NCBI RefSeq assembly: GCF_047730165.1
Contig: NZ_CP159834.1
Coordinates: forward strand, 2,046,001-2,110,000
Length of the DNA stretch: 64,000 nt
Reading direction: 5' to 3'
Origin: Patiriisocius sp047730165
GTDB taxonomy: Bacteria; Bacteroidota; Bacteroidia; Flavobacteriales; Flavobacteriaceae
Shown: piece by piece, positions 1 through 9,200 of the stretch
Position numbering within the stretch: the first letter of the stretch is position 1
Layout: every line of letters starts with the position of its first letter
Made by a program: the position numbers and the translations under genes
The notes under the pieces: model-generated
Seen by the model: the letters and a program-made list of their open reading frames with translations, nothing else
The model's database searches: none
Told to the model about the DNA's origin: nothing

Positions 1-1414
1 TTCTGTATTGAAGATTGAAAACTACTTGCTCCTGTACCGGTGTTTCTGGCAAACCAATAAGCTCTTCTTTCACCTTATACATACCAAGGCTTCCTTCTTC
101 TTGCAACCAGTATGGCGCTGAAGTAGCGGTCGCTTTACTCACCATTTCGGATGGATAATTAAATTTTTTATTTTGTGTAAGCGGTTCATTCATTACCAAA
201 ATAACGCTACCGTCGTTTGCTCGAATGCTCTGTAGATTAAAAGGCACACTACCTCGATTTACAGCTTCAAAAGTAACATTATATCTTCCTTTTGTATTGA
301 TTGATTGCGTGTCTGCCACTGCCTCTATATACAAGCCGCTGCAGTCTATAATAAGTTGTTCTATTTGACTCAACTTAATGGCACGCCAGTGTGTGTCTTC
401 GAGGTTGGATATCAACTGGTACGCCTGCATTAATGATCCAACCATAGTTGATGGATTCTTAAAATCAAAGTTTTGTTCAAGTTGGGTCAAGATGGCGCCA
501 ATAGCTTTGCCACCTACTAATCGAGACCAAGTAGTATTGATACCGCTAAATGGATTTGTTTTTTCCTGCGGAAATACTCCTTTTAAAAACTCTAGGTATT
601 CTGTTTCATTCCCTCGTGATCCAGTACTTCCAAAACCTTGCGATTTGTGCATGCTTCTACTTAAGGAGGCTATTTCTCCATTACTGAGTCCTAAAGCAGG
701 GTAGTAGTTTCCAGTTTCTACTTCTATTAAATTTGTTTTATCTGCTTTTTCAAAATTCTCTCGGCTGCCATAAAACCACCAAGAGGTATTCATAAACAAG
801 CGTGTAGGCTGCCAAGCGCCAAAGGTAGCAGCTGAAGTAGGGAACTTTGCAGCATTTCCGACGAGATCAAAAGCATCAAAGCCCAACATCGCAGAAGAGG
901 TATGATGTCCATGGGTTTGTCCTGGTGTTCTGTGGTCAAAACGATTGATAATAATGTCTGGCTTAAACTGGCGGATCGCTCGCACCACATCGCTTAATAC
1001 TTCATCTTTCTCCCAAATTGCTAAAGTTTCATCTGGATGTTTAGAATACCCAAAGTCGTTCGCACGCGTGAATAGCTGGCTTCCGCCATCAGTGCGGCGG
1101 GCTGCTAATAATTCTTGGGTGCGAATCACTCCTAAAAGCTCTCTAATTTCTGGCCCTACAAGATTTTGGCCTCCATCGCCACGCGTTAATGATAGGTAGG
1201 CTGTGCGTGCGTGAATATCATTTGCTAAATAAGAAATAAGTCGCGTGTTCTCATCATCTGGATGCGCGGCAATATAGAGCGCAGAACCAATAAAATTGAG
1301 ATTCTGTAGTTCGTGGTATATTTCTGAAGCAGTAGGTTTCTGAGGTTGCTGTGCTACTAGGGAAGTGGCGCTCACTAAAAGGATTAGGAGGCCTGCCGAA
1401 ATTTTTTGAATCAT
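1..1414 (-). CDS. PIG-L family deacetylase, secreted (partial, runs off the left edge)
   Basis: The visible 471 codons start at ATG 1414 with a hydrophobic signal peptide (MIQKISAGLLILLVSATSLVAQ), so the protein is exported. Around residues 50-54 it has the metal-binding HPDDE motif of the GlcNAc-PI de-N-acetylase (PIG-L/LmbE) family, followed by the family context LSLTRGDGGQN, RTDGGSQLF and, about residue 170, a histidine-rich TPGQTHGHHTSSA segment that completes a zinc site. The frame stays open to base 1, so the C-terminal half is missing from the window. Flavobacterial proteins of this type are usually over 800 residues and carry a beta-rich C-terminal part. The substrate is not known; an N-acetylated sugar or glycolipid in the periplasm is inferred from the family. 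Confidence 0.85.
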   Translation of the reverse strand, partial: MIQKISAGLLILLVSATSLVAQQPQKPTASEIYHELQNLNFIGSALYIAAHPDDENTRLISYLANDIHARTAYLSLTRGDGGQNLVGPEIRELLGVIRTQELLAARRTDGGSQLFTRANDFGYSKHPDETLAIWEKDEVLSDVVRAIRQFKPDIIINRFDHRTPGQTHGHHTSSAMLGFDAFDLVGNAAKFPTSAATFGAWQPTRLFMNTSWWFYGSRENFEKADKTNLIEVETGNYYPALGLSNGEIASLSRSMHKSQGFGSTGSRGNETEYLEFLKGVFPQEKTNPFSGINTTWSRLVGGKAIGAILTQLEQNFDFKNPSTMVGSLMQAYQLISNLEDTHWRAIKLSQIEQLIIDCSGLYIEAVADTQSINTKGRYNVTFEAVNRGSVPFNLQSIRANDGSVILVMNEPLTQNKKFNYPSEMVSKATATSAPYWLQEEGSLGMYKVKEELIGLPETPVQEQVVFNLQYR

Positions 1415-1468
1415 TTTTGTAATTTAGCTAAACAACCCAAAGATACCAAAAACAACATGTAAAAAAGC

Positions 1469-2062
1469 TTAATCTAAAGATTGTTCTTTTACATTTTTAT
1501 CATCGGCAAGATCCTCTATTTTCTCTCCGTGATTAATAAGAATATCTACCAGGTCAATTTCTTCAGGCTTTAAAACACTCACTCCTTTTTGTAACATTAA
1601 ACTGTTAGGATTGGTAACCATTTCGCCCAAGGTTGTTCTGATGGTTACTTGGAAGGTTTTGATGTCTTCTATGGTGCCTTGATAGTCGTACTCTTTGTCA
1701 AGAATCTTTATATAGTCTCCTATTTTATGCGGAAATATAAGGAATATAATAATCCCATTAGTAATGTTACTAAGGATAGCCCATTGTGCGAAAAAACCAA
1801 TCCCAATCACCGCAAAGACAGATAATAAGACTGAACTAAAATCTGTAAATTGAACTCCTCAGATTAAAAAGAGTCCTAAATTATCAGAAAAATAGTCGAA
1901 AAATTAATGTGTTTTAGAATAAGACCTATACGACGTTCTAGGTGCTCAATTTTTCTAGCAAAACGTTTGGTTAAATGTATGAGTAATGACCGAAGGAGGA
2001 AAAAAAAACAGCAGCACAATCACTGTTTTTACTGTGTTTAATTCAAAAGATGTTAAATGCAT
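1469..2062 (-). pseudogene. MscS-type small mechanosensitive channel gene, broken by two frameshifts and a nonsense codon
   Basis: The intact last part (from about 1858 to 1469) encodes the MscS pore helix and beta domain: FAVIGIGFFAQWAILSNIT, then a PHKIGDYI motif and a C-terminal tail. Reading upstream shows three lesions. TGA at 1861-1859 sits where the context GLFLI-x-GVQFTDF suggests Trp (TGG). One T is missing near 1880-1878. A run of nine T (minus strand, 2008-2000) holds one T too many. Repairing all three restores one frame from ATG 2062, beginning MHLTSFELNTVKTVIVLLL, with a membrane helix and a basic linker (KRFARKIEHLERRIGL). That ATG lies 3 bases beyond the maf stop, so the gene was the second of a maf-mscS operon. 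The two shifts cancel each other. Sequencing error could explain the indels but not easily the nonsense codon. Confidence 0.8.
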
Positions 2063-2065
2063 ATT

Positions 2066-2656
2066 CTAGTTATTATTTGCTATTGCTATTAATCCCTCAT
2101 ATACCTTACGTGTAGGTAATCCCATTACATTAAAGAAACACCCTTCTATTTTTTCAATCCCTATATATCCTAACCAGTCTTGAATCCCGTAGCTACCTGC
2201 TTTGTCAAAAGGGATGCAGGTAGTTATATAAAAAGTAATCTCTTCATTAGTTAACTTTTTAAACCAGACCTTGGTCGTATCGTTCACTGTAGTTTGCCCC
2301 GCTGCAGTAGTAAAAGTAACGGAGGTAAATACCTCGTGCATAGCATTGCTTAAAGAGCGAAGCATGCGGGTAGCATCTTCTGCATCTTTGGGTTTCCCAA
2401 TGGCCTTGCCATCTTTCCAGACAATCGTGTCGCTGGTGACTATAATTTCTTTTTCTGAAATATTCTGAAACGCATTCGCCTTTAGCTGCGATAGATAATC
2501 TGTAATGGCTTCACGTTTCAAGCTGTCATCAAATACTTCTTCCACCTCACGAACATCAATGGTAAAATCGATATCGAGCTTGGTAAAAAAGTCTTGCCTT
2601 CTAGGAGACCCTGAAGCTAGGATGATTTTGTGCTTTTTTAATTTTTCTTTTAGCAT
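2066..2656 (-). CDS. maf: Maf family nucleoside triphosphate pyrophosphatase
   Basis: 196 residues, the normal Maf length. Seen: the N-terminal phosphate-binding motif SGSPRR (15-20), TSDTIV with the catalytic Asp (D76), GKPKDAEDA (87-95) and PFDKAGSYGIQ (149-159) with the conserved Lys and Tyr. The family hydrolyses dTTP, UTP or modified nucleotides to monophosphate and pyrophosphate in the cytoplasm, so the role is nucleotide-pool cleaning. Which nucleotide is preferred cannot be read from the sequence. The gene is followed after 3 bases by the remains of an mscS-type gene. Start ATG 2656 is the only one that keeps the KIILASGSPRR strand complete. Confidence 0.92.
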   Translation of the reverse strand: MLKEKLKKHKIILASGSPRRQDFFTKLDIDFTIDVREVEEVFDDSLKREAITDYLSQLKANAFQNISEKEIIVTSDTIVWKDGKAIGKPKDAEDATRMLRSLSNAMHEVFTSVTFTTAAGQTTVNDTTKVWFKKLTNEEITFYITTCIPFDKAGSYGIQDWLGYIGIEKIEGCFFNVMGLPTRKVYEGLIAIANNN

Positions 2657-2738
2657 AAATTATTCAAATGTTTAACTGAATCCTCAGCGTTACTTTGTGG
2701 CATAGTTATTACGCTAAGATACATAGAGAAATTGCGCT

Positions 2739-3344
2739 TTAATTTTCTAGATTAACTTTTTCTTCTAATGTTTTCTTAACTCTACCAAACCACTCCTCCT
2801 TCAAGATACTCAATACAATACTATCTCTTCTTCCTTTGGGTGCGGCACAGTTAGAACGCAAAATGCCTTCTTCTTTACAGCCTATACTTTTCATTGCTAC
2901 GATGCTTTTTTGGTTTGCCGCATCTGCCCTAAATTCTACGCGCTCCACACCCAAAAGTTCGAATGCAAAAGTAAGCATCAAGAGCTTACAGTTTTTATTT
3001 AATCCGGTTCCTTGAAAATGGCTGCCGTACCAGGTATATCCTAATTGCACCGTGTTATGTTGCGGCTGGATATCATAAAAACGAGTGCTGCCAGCATAAT
3101 GCCCAGAAGCTTTATCAAACACGATAAACGGAAAACTATGTCCTGATTCTTTCTTCTCAAAAGCAAAGTCAAGATATTTTGTCATATTCTTAACGCCATT
3201 TGCAGGTAATAAAGAATAGGCCCATAGAGTGGGTTCATTCATAGCAAATGGCATTAAATGTTCGCTGTCTTTTGGATCTAATGGCCGCAATAAGACGCGG
3301 TCATTTTCTAAGACTAGGTTTTTATTGAAGAGTGATTGATTCAT
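2739..3344 (-). CDS. GNAT family N-acetyltransferase (RimJ/RimL-like)
   Basis: 201 residues. The sequence opens with VLENDRVLLRPLDPKD, the usual first strand of RimJ/RimL-type acetyltransferases. The acetyl-CoA-binding part (LGYTWYGSHFQGTGLNKNCK) lies near residues 115-135, followed by FRADAANQKSIVAMKSIGCKEEG near 158-180. The likely reaction is transfer of an acetyl group from acetyl-CoA to a small molecule or a protein N-terminus. The target is unknown. The start ATG 3344 lies 23 bases inside the end of the upstream prenyltransferase gene, so the two are translationally linked. Confidence 0.85.
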   Translation of the reverse strand: MNQSLFNKNLVLENDRVLLRPLDPKDSEHLMPFAMNEPTLWAYSLLPANGVKNMTKYLDFAFEKKESGHSFPFIVFDKASGHYAGSTRFYDIQPQHNTVQLGYTWYGSHFQGTGLNKNCKLLMLTFAFELLGVERVEFRADAANQKSIVAMKSIGCKEEGILRSNCAAPKGRRDSIVLSILKEEWFGRVKKTLEEKVNLEN

Positions 3345-4254
3345 AGTTTAATATTTCAGCATAAAAGATAAGAGAGCATATTCCTGATAGCATGATGAGT
3401 TTTAGTAGCAGCGATAAAATCTTAAAATCTTTTTCTCTTTCGGCACTAAAAGCGCGGATACAAAAGACTAGCAAAGGCCCACCGATAAGAAAGACAAAAT
3501 AAAACGCCACAGTCATATATTGATACAGGTAGAAATAGGTGAATCCTAGGATCACAACAGTTGCTATAATACCCATCACAAAGGCTACATTTCTAGCACG
3601 TTTTCTTCCTATTGCAACTGCTAGTGTGTTTTTATCACCCTTTTGATCTCCGTTTACATCTTGGATATCTTTAACGATTTCGCGCATTAAGTTGATATAA
3701 AAAGCAAAACCTGCATAGAGTAAAATAGTTTTGGTTGCGAGCAATTGTGTATCTCGCTCTTGCTCGTTTAGCCCAGGGAAAACATCAAAAATAATAAGGA
3801 TAATTAGCGAACTTGCCACTAAAAAAGACACTAGCACATTACCAAGCACCAATTTTCCTTTTAGTTGTGTTGCGTAGAAGTTCAGTAGGGCCGATATGAT
3901 GATAAAGATAATCGCAAAGCTGGGTGTGCCAATAGCGTTAGCTACGTAAAACCCAGCGCAAACGCCAATAAAGGTGAGCGCTATGTATAAATAGTTGGCG
4001 GTTTTTTCTGAAACTTTTTGACCAACGATTACTTTTTTAGGTTTGTTAACCTTGTCAATTTCGATATCATTAATATCGTTGATTACGTTACCACCCGCCG
4101 CGATACAAACCGTTGCAATTACTAATGCAATGAAGCCATAGGTGTTTAGTCCTAGAGTAATATTTAATGGCTCGAGTAGTGCTAGTTTTACAACGCATTG
4201 CACGAGAATTAATAGAAGAAGGTTTATTGGTCTGAGGAGTTTAAAAATTGACAT
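3322..4254 (-). CDS. UbiA-superfamily prenyltransferase (geranylgeranylglycerol-phosphate geranylgeranyltransferase-like)
   Basis: 310 residues with eight or nine membrane helices. Two aspartate-rich prenyl-diphosphate/Mg binding motifs are present: NDINDIEIDKVNKP (59-72) and the second, KDIQDVNGDQKGDKNT (195-210), as in all UbiA proteins. Flavobacterial proteins of this subgroup are usually annotated as geranylgeranylglycerol-phosphate geranylgeranyltransferase by similarity to archaeal enzymes. The real acceptor in this organism is unproven and may be another isoprenoid product. The gene is in the minus-strand cluster DUF2520 - KdsC-like - lipoprotein - UbiA - GNAT - Maf, and its end overlaps the GNAT gene by 23 bases. 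Confidence 0.82.
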   Translation of the reverse strand: MSIFKLLRPINLLLLILVQCVVKLALLEPLNITLGLNTYGFIALVIATVCIAAGGNVINDINDIEIDKVNKPKKVIVGQKVSEKTANYLYIALTFIGVCAGFYVANAIGTPSFAIIFIIISALLNFYATQLKGKLVLGNVLVSFLVASSLIILIIFDVFPGLNEQERDTQLLATKTILLYAGFAFYINLMREIVKDIQDVNGDQKGDKNTLAVAIGRKRARNVAFVMGIIATVVILGFTYFYLYQYMTVAFYFVFLIGGPLLVFCIRAFSAEREKDFKILSLLLKLIMLSGICSLIFYAEILNYESITLQ

Positions 4255-4322
4255 ATATTACTATGGTATGAGTATTAGATATAGTTAGGATGTCTAGGCC
4301 ACCATTTTGCTATTGCTTTTCT

Positions 4323-4850
4323 TTATTTGGGGCCAATCATATTCCAATATACTTCATAAAAATCTTTCTTTTTATTGTTTTTATTCTCAAAGAAGTCAGT
4401 AAATAAATTTGTTATGGCTTCTCTCTCCGCAGATGTTTCGCTTAATAAGTCTGTTTCGGTATCATCAAATACCATAACGGAAGCGTAAATTTGTTTCCTT
4501 TCTTCTAGTCCGTTTGTGAGTATTGTATATTCTTTGCCATTAGAAAACAAGTCTATCTTTTCCCACATTAAGATAGGATGCTTTCTGTTGCTTGGATAAA
4601 TTTCTTTATTCCATTTCCCATACAAATCATACATTACTTTATGTGTATAAAACGATGAGTACACACATTCAAATCTTATTTCATTATATGAAGTAGTATC
4701 GTTACCGTTAATAACTAAATATTTTTCATTTAGTACCGCCGTATATTTATTTTTATAAATTTTCGGACACTTTACTTCTTGTTTTACATTTTGTGTTGAG
4801 GAACAACTCAAAATAAAAATAGACATAAAAATTATGTAACCGTTTCTCAT
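4323..4850 (-). CDS. small lipoprotein of unknown function
   Basis: About 175 residues from ATG 4850; an in-frame TTG four codons upstream is less likely as a start. The N-terminus MRNGYIIFMSIFILSCSS is a lipoprotein signal with the lipobox cysteine at about residue 16, so the mature protein should be membrane-anchored and extracytoplasmic. The rest (GNDTTSYNEIRFECVYSS, then MWEKIDLFSNGKEYTILTNG and an acidic, Lys-rich end) matches no family I recognise. It is visibly richer in A+T than the neighbouring genes and sits between the KdsC-like and UbiA-like genes. This suggests a late insertion into an otherwise metabolic cluster. Confidence 0.7.
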   Translation of the reverse strand: MRNGYIIFMSIFILSCSSTQNVKQEVKCPKIYKNKYTAVLNEKYLVINGNDTTSYNEIRFECVYSSFYTHKVMYDLYGKWNKEIYPSNRKHPILMWEKIDLFSNGKEYTILTNGLEERKQIYASVMVFDDTETDLLSETSAEREAITNLFTDFFENKNNKKKDFYEVYWNMIGPK

Positions 4851-4868
4851 AATTAGATGCAATTTGAG

Positions 4869-5402
4869 TTAATCATACTTCGCACTCGACTCTTCACCCT
4901 TCATCCAATTCCCTTGCACCTTGAGTACCTGTTCGATAATATCACGCACGCATCCTTTTCCGCCGTGTTTATGTGAAATGTAGGCACTAATGGCTTTAAT
5001 TTCGGCAACGGCATCTTGAGGGCAGCAAGGTACGCCCACGTGTTGCATCACTTCATAATCTGGCAAATCATCCCCTACATATAGTATTTGATCTTTATAA
5101 AGATTGTGTGCAGTCATATACGCCTGAAGCACTTCTTTTTTTTTGTGAGTGCCAAGGTGGATGTCTGTAATTCCTAATCCGGAAAGTCGCTTGCGCACGC
5201 CTTCATTAGAGCCTCCAGAAATAACTAATACGTTGTACCCGCGATCTACGGCGGTCTTTAATGCGTATCCGTCTTTCACGTTCATGGTGCGGTACAATTC
5301 GCCGTTGGTTGTCACCTGCACGGTGCCGTCTGTTAAAACGCCATCTACGTCAAATACGAGTGTGTTTACCTTGTTGAGTAGTACTTTATAGCTTTCCTTC
5401 AT
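4869..5402 (-). CDS. KdsC-like HAD-IIIA phosphatase (3-deoxy-D-manno-octulosonate 8-phosphate phosphatase family)
   Basis: 177 residues, the typical length of the capless KdsC family. The nucleophile motif is FDVDGVLTDG (D18, D20), motif II is ISGGSNEGVRKR (61-72), the conserved Lys lies in THKKKEVL (85-92), and motif IV is GDDLPDYEVM (110-119). The family removes phosphate from KDO-8-phosphate (or NeuNAc-9-phosphate) in the cytoplasm, feeding lipopolysaccharide core synthesis. No KDO gene lies beside it, so the exact substrate is inferred. The start overlaps the last codons of the upstream DUF2520 gene (5386-5402), which implies coupled translation. Confidence 0.85.
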   Translation of the reverse strand: MKESYKVLLNKVNTLVFDVDGVLTDGTVQVTTNGELYRTMNVKDGYALKTAVDRGYNVLVISGGSNEGVRKRLSGLGITDIHLGTHKKKEVLQAYMTAHNLYKDQILYVGDDLPDYEVMQHVGVPCCPQDAVAEIKAISAYISHKHGGKGCVRDIIEQVLKVQGNWMKGEESSAKYD

Positions 5403-6163
5403 TGGTTTTGTTATGGGTTTCTAAAATCGCTTTGGTGAGCAACGTATATATGTCTTTTTGTCGGTTGTCGGTCAGTTGGTTAAGATGTCTTGTGATCGTC
5501 TGCTGGTCATTCCGTTTTGCAGGACCAGTTTGTACCTCCTTTGGGGAGCGCGTTTCTATCTTTGCGGCCGTCTCTGTAATAAGCGGCTTTAAGAGCGTAA
5601 AATCGAGGCCCATGTTCATTCATTATTTCTTCTGAGATGTGATACAAATGATTTACAAAGTTATTGACAAACACAGCCGCGACGTGCATCTTAGTCCGTT
5701 CTTGGCTTGAGATCTCTGTTACGTTTTCTGAAATTGCAGCACCTAGTTTTTTTAAAAGCTCTAGATCATTTGCTTGTGCTGCTTCTACGCAAATAGGAAT
5801 TTTATAAAAGGAAACTTCTGTGTCTTTAGAAAAAGTCTGTAAAGGATAAAAAACACCTTTTCTATTTTTGGAGTCTAGTACATCCATTAATACACTACCA
5901 GAAGTGTGGACGACAAGACTGTTTGTAAAAGGTATTTTTTCTGAAATATCTTGTATGTGATCATCTGGTACAGCGATAATGTAGCAATCTACTTTGGTGA
6001 GGTCACTTAGTGAATTAATGTAGTCAATACCCTCGTGCTTTTTGTTTAATGAAACAGCACTACGGGAGTATATCTGTGATATTTTTGCGCAAGCTGAACT
6101 CGTAAAGGCCTTCACTAAATGTGAGCCTACATTGCCATATCCTAAAATCGTGACGGTAATCAT
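5386..6163 (-). pseudogene. Rossmann-like / DUF2520 protein, interrupted by a +1 frameshift
   Basis: From ATG 6163 the first part reads MITVTILGYGNVGSHLVKAF, an NAD(P)-binding Rossmann fold of the ProC-like kind, then the DUF2520 domain up to FVNHLYHISEEIMNE. The frame then runs into unrelated sequence and stops at 5507. In the next frame the missing DUF2520 end continues at once (LDFTLLKPLITETAAKIETR, then SPKEVQTGPAKRND), ending at 5386. The switch lies at GGGCC, 5611-5607, where one G too many explains it. Repaired, the protein has about 258 residues, normal for this family. A -7 box directly upstream favours ATG 6163 over an ATG at 6178. The break could be a true mutation or a base-calling error. 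Confidence 0.8.
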
Positions 6164-6167
6164 AAAA

Positions 6168-6175
6168 CAAAAATA
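6168..6175 (-). promoter_or_regulatory. -7 promoter box of the DUF2520 gene
   Basis: Minus-strand TATTTTTG fits the Bacteroidota -7 consensus TAnnTTTG. It ends 4 bases before ATG 6163, so transcription should begin on or next to the start codon and the mRNA would be leaderless. This is the reason for preferring 6163 as the start. Confidence 0.5.
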
Positions 6176-6281
6176 CATATTTAAATAGTGTCACCTATTC
6201 GCTTCTACTTTAACTTATTTTTAGTCTATACTTGAAGACAAAACCATCACTTTTGATTATTTTTACAAAAAAAATAGCACG

Positions 6282-9200
6282 ATGCAAAAGAAGTTAGCTT
6301 CCATCCTTTTTTCTACCAGATTAACAGGTACATTATTCATCGTTTTTGCTGTCGCAATGGCCGTCGGGACGTTTTTAGATGCATCCTCAGAAACTTCGCC
6401 AACTCCTTATTCTAGAGAGATTATATATAATGCGTGGTGGTTTGAGGCCATTATGGTAATCTTCATGATTAACTTTTTGGGTAATATGACGCGCTACAGT
6501 TTACACAAGCGCGAAAATTGGTCTACACTTTTAATACATCTCTCTTTTATATTAGTACTTCTTGGCGCTTTTGTTACAAGGTATATAGGCTATGAAGGCG
6601 TAGTACACATACGTGAAGGGGAAACTTCTAACGTTATGCTTTCTGAGCGTGTATATCTCAATGTTTTTGTTGATGGAGACTCTGCGGTAAACGGGCAAGC
6701 AATGCGAAGAAAATTACAACCTCGTAAGCTTAATTTAAGTGAACGCTTAGATAACAGTTTTGTCATTGAAGACAATTATTACCAGACTCCTTTTACGGTT
6801 GCATTTAAAGACTATATAAAAGGGGCAAAAGAAGGATTAGTGGAATCTGAAGAAGGTTCACAATACCTAAAAATTGTAGAAGCCGGTGACGGAAATCGCC
6901 ACGACCATTATGTAGAGAATGGTACAGTGCAAAATATTCATAATATTCTTTTTGCAGTAAACAAGCCAACAGAGGGAGCAATAAATATTCAATACAATGA
7001 AGCCGATGGTTTTACTATAGCAGCCCCTTTTGACGGAACTTATATGCGAATGGCAGATAGGAAGCAGGGGACGGTTGTCAAAGATAGTGTGCAGCCTTTT
7101 GAGCTTAGATCGCTTTATCAAATGGCAGATATGGCCTTTGTAATTCCAGAGCCCATGATTACAGGAAAGCAGGGCATTATCAAAGCAACAACTGAAGAGG
7201 GTTCTAGCCAGGATGGATTGCTTCTAGACGTAACATCTGGAGGAGAAACAAAAACGGTAGAGTTGCTAGGAGGAAAAGGGTCAAGTTCGCCTCCTACAAC
7301 TGTCACTGTGGGAGATCTTGATGTTATCTTGACGTATGGATCTAAAGAATACACCTTGCCTTTTGATATTACTTTAAATGATTTTATAGCTGATAAATAT
7401 CCAGGTACAGAGAAAGGATATTCTGCTTTTAAAAGTATTGTGACGGTAACAGATAAAGATGGAAGTAGCAAAGATCAAGAGATTTTCATGAATAATGTGA
7501 TGGATAAAGATGGCTATCGTTTTTTTCAGTCTGGTTTTGATCCAGATGAAAAAGGAACCATACTGGCTGTAAACCATGACAGATGGGGAACTTGGATTAC
7601 TTACGCGGGATATACATTATTATATTTAGGATTAATGGCCATACTGTTTGATCCAAGATCGCGTTTTGGATTCTTAGAAAAACAATTGACTAAGATTAAA
7701 AGGAAAAAAGCTGCGATGACAGCGGTGTTGTTTATGTTTTTGAGCTTGGGATTGTCTGCGCAGGAAACTCCTAAAGAAAATCACGAAAATCATAATGCGA
7801 TAATTACGATAGATAATGTAGATGAATTTTTTATAGAAAATGCGGTAGATAAAGAGCACGCTGCAAAGTTTGCAAAAATGGTGATTCAAGACGATGGTCG
7901 AATGAAGCCGGTAAATACTTTTGCAAGTGAGTTGCTGCGTAAAGTGAGTTCAGCTAATTCGTATGAAGGATTAGATGCAAATCAGGTATTTCTTTCTATG
8001 CTAGAATTCCCGAGAGAGTGGTCGCAAGCAGATTTGATTAAATTGAAAAGAGGGAATGATAGTATTCGTGCTATTTTAGGCGTAGAAATGGATGCGACTA
8101 GAATCTCGCTTTTAGATTTATTTGATCCTGTTACAGCACAATATAAGCTAGAACCTTATTTAGAGGCTGCTACAAGTACAAATATACCTAATCAGTTTCA
8201 GAAAGATTTTATTAAAGCACACGAGAGTTTTTATCTCTTAAACCAGGCCTTGAGTGGAAGTATATTAAAGATCTTTCCTAAGCCAAATGACGATAATAAC
8301 AAATGGATTGCTGCGGCAGAATTAGGAGAATCAGGACTTAAAGGAAAAGATTCTTTGTTTGTGAGAAGCTACGTGCCGGCATATTTTGCAACACTCGCGC
8401 AAGCAAGAAAGACTGGAGATTATGAGCAAGCAGATAAAGTTCTGGATATACTTCATGAATTTCAGACTAAAAATGGAGCTAATGTACTACCATCAGAAAG
8501 CAAAATAGCCGCAGAGATATTTTACAATAAAGCAGACATTTTTAACCATTTATATAAGTTCTTCCTATTGGTTGGAGCCTTTATGTTCTTTTTCATCATC
8601 TACGGAATCTTTACAGAGAAGAAGTGGCTACAAAAAGCAATTAATATTTGTAAATATATTATGTGGGCATTCTTTGCCTTAATGACAGCAGGGCTTGCGC
8701 TACGTTGGTATATTAACGGTCACGCCCCTTGGAAAGATGCGTACGAATCTATTATTTATGTAGCTTGGGCAACTGTATTTTTTGGTCTTGCCTTTGGTCG
8801 TAAAAGTGATTTGACCATTGCTTCTACTGCGTTTGTGGCTAGTATTATATTATGGGTGGCTAGTAAAAGTTGGTTAGATCCTTCTATTGCTACATTACAG
8901 CCAGTGCTTGATAGCTATTGGTTAATGATTCACGTGGCGGTTATCGTAGCAAGTTATGGTCCATTTACGTTAGGAATGATATTAGGAATCACCTCTTTAG
9001 TACTCATTTTATTGACAAATGAGCGCAACTTTAAAAAGATGGATATTAACCTCAAAGAGTTAGCGGTAATCACAGAAATGGCACTTACCGTAGGTCTTGT
9101 AATGCTTACCATCGGAAATTTTCTGGGGGGACAATGGGCTAATGAAAGTTGGGGGCGTTATTGGGGTTGGGATCCAAAAGAAACTTGGGCATTAATAAGT

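Noticed and set aside
2000..2008. Programmed frameshift in the T-run of the mscS-type gene
   Set aside because: A second shift and an in-frame TGA downstream would still block the product, so decay is simpler.
7118..7471. Open minus-strand frame inside the ResB-CcsA gene
   Set aside because: It is a shadow of a strongly supported plus-strand gene and has no family features; many similar antisense frames lie in other genes.
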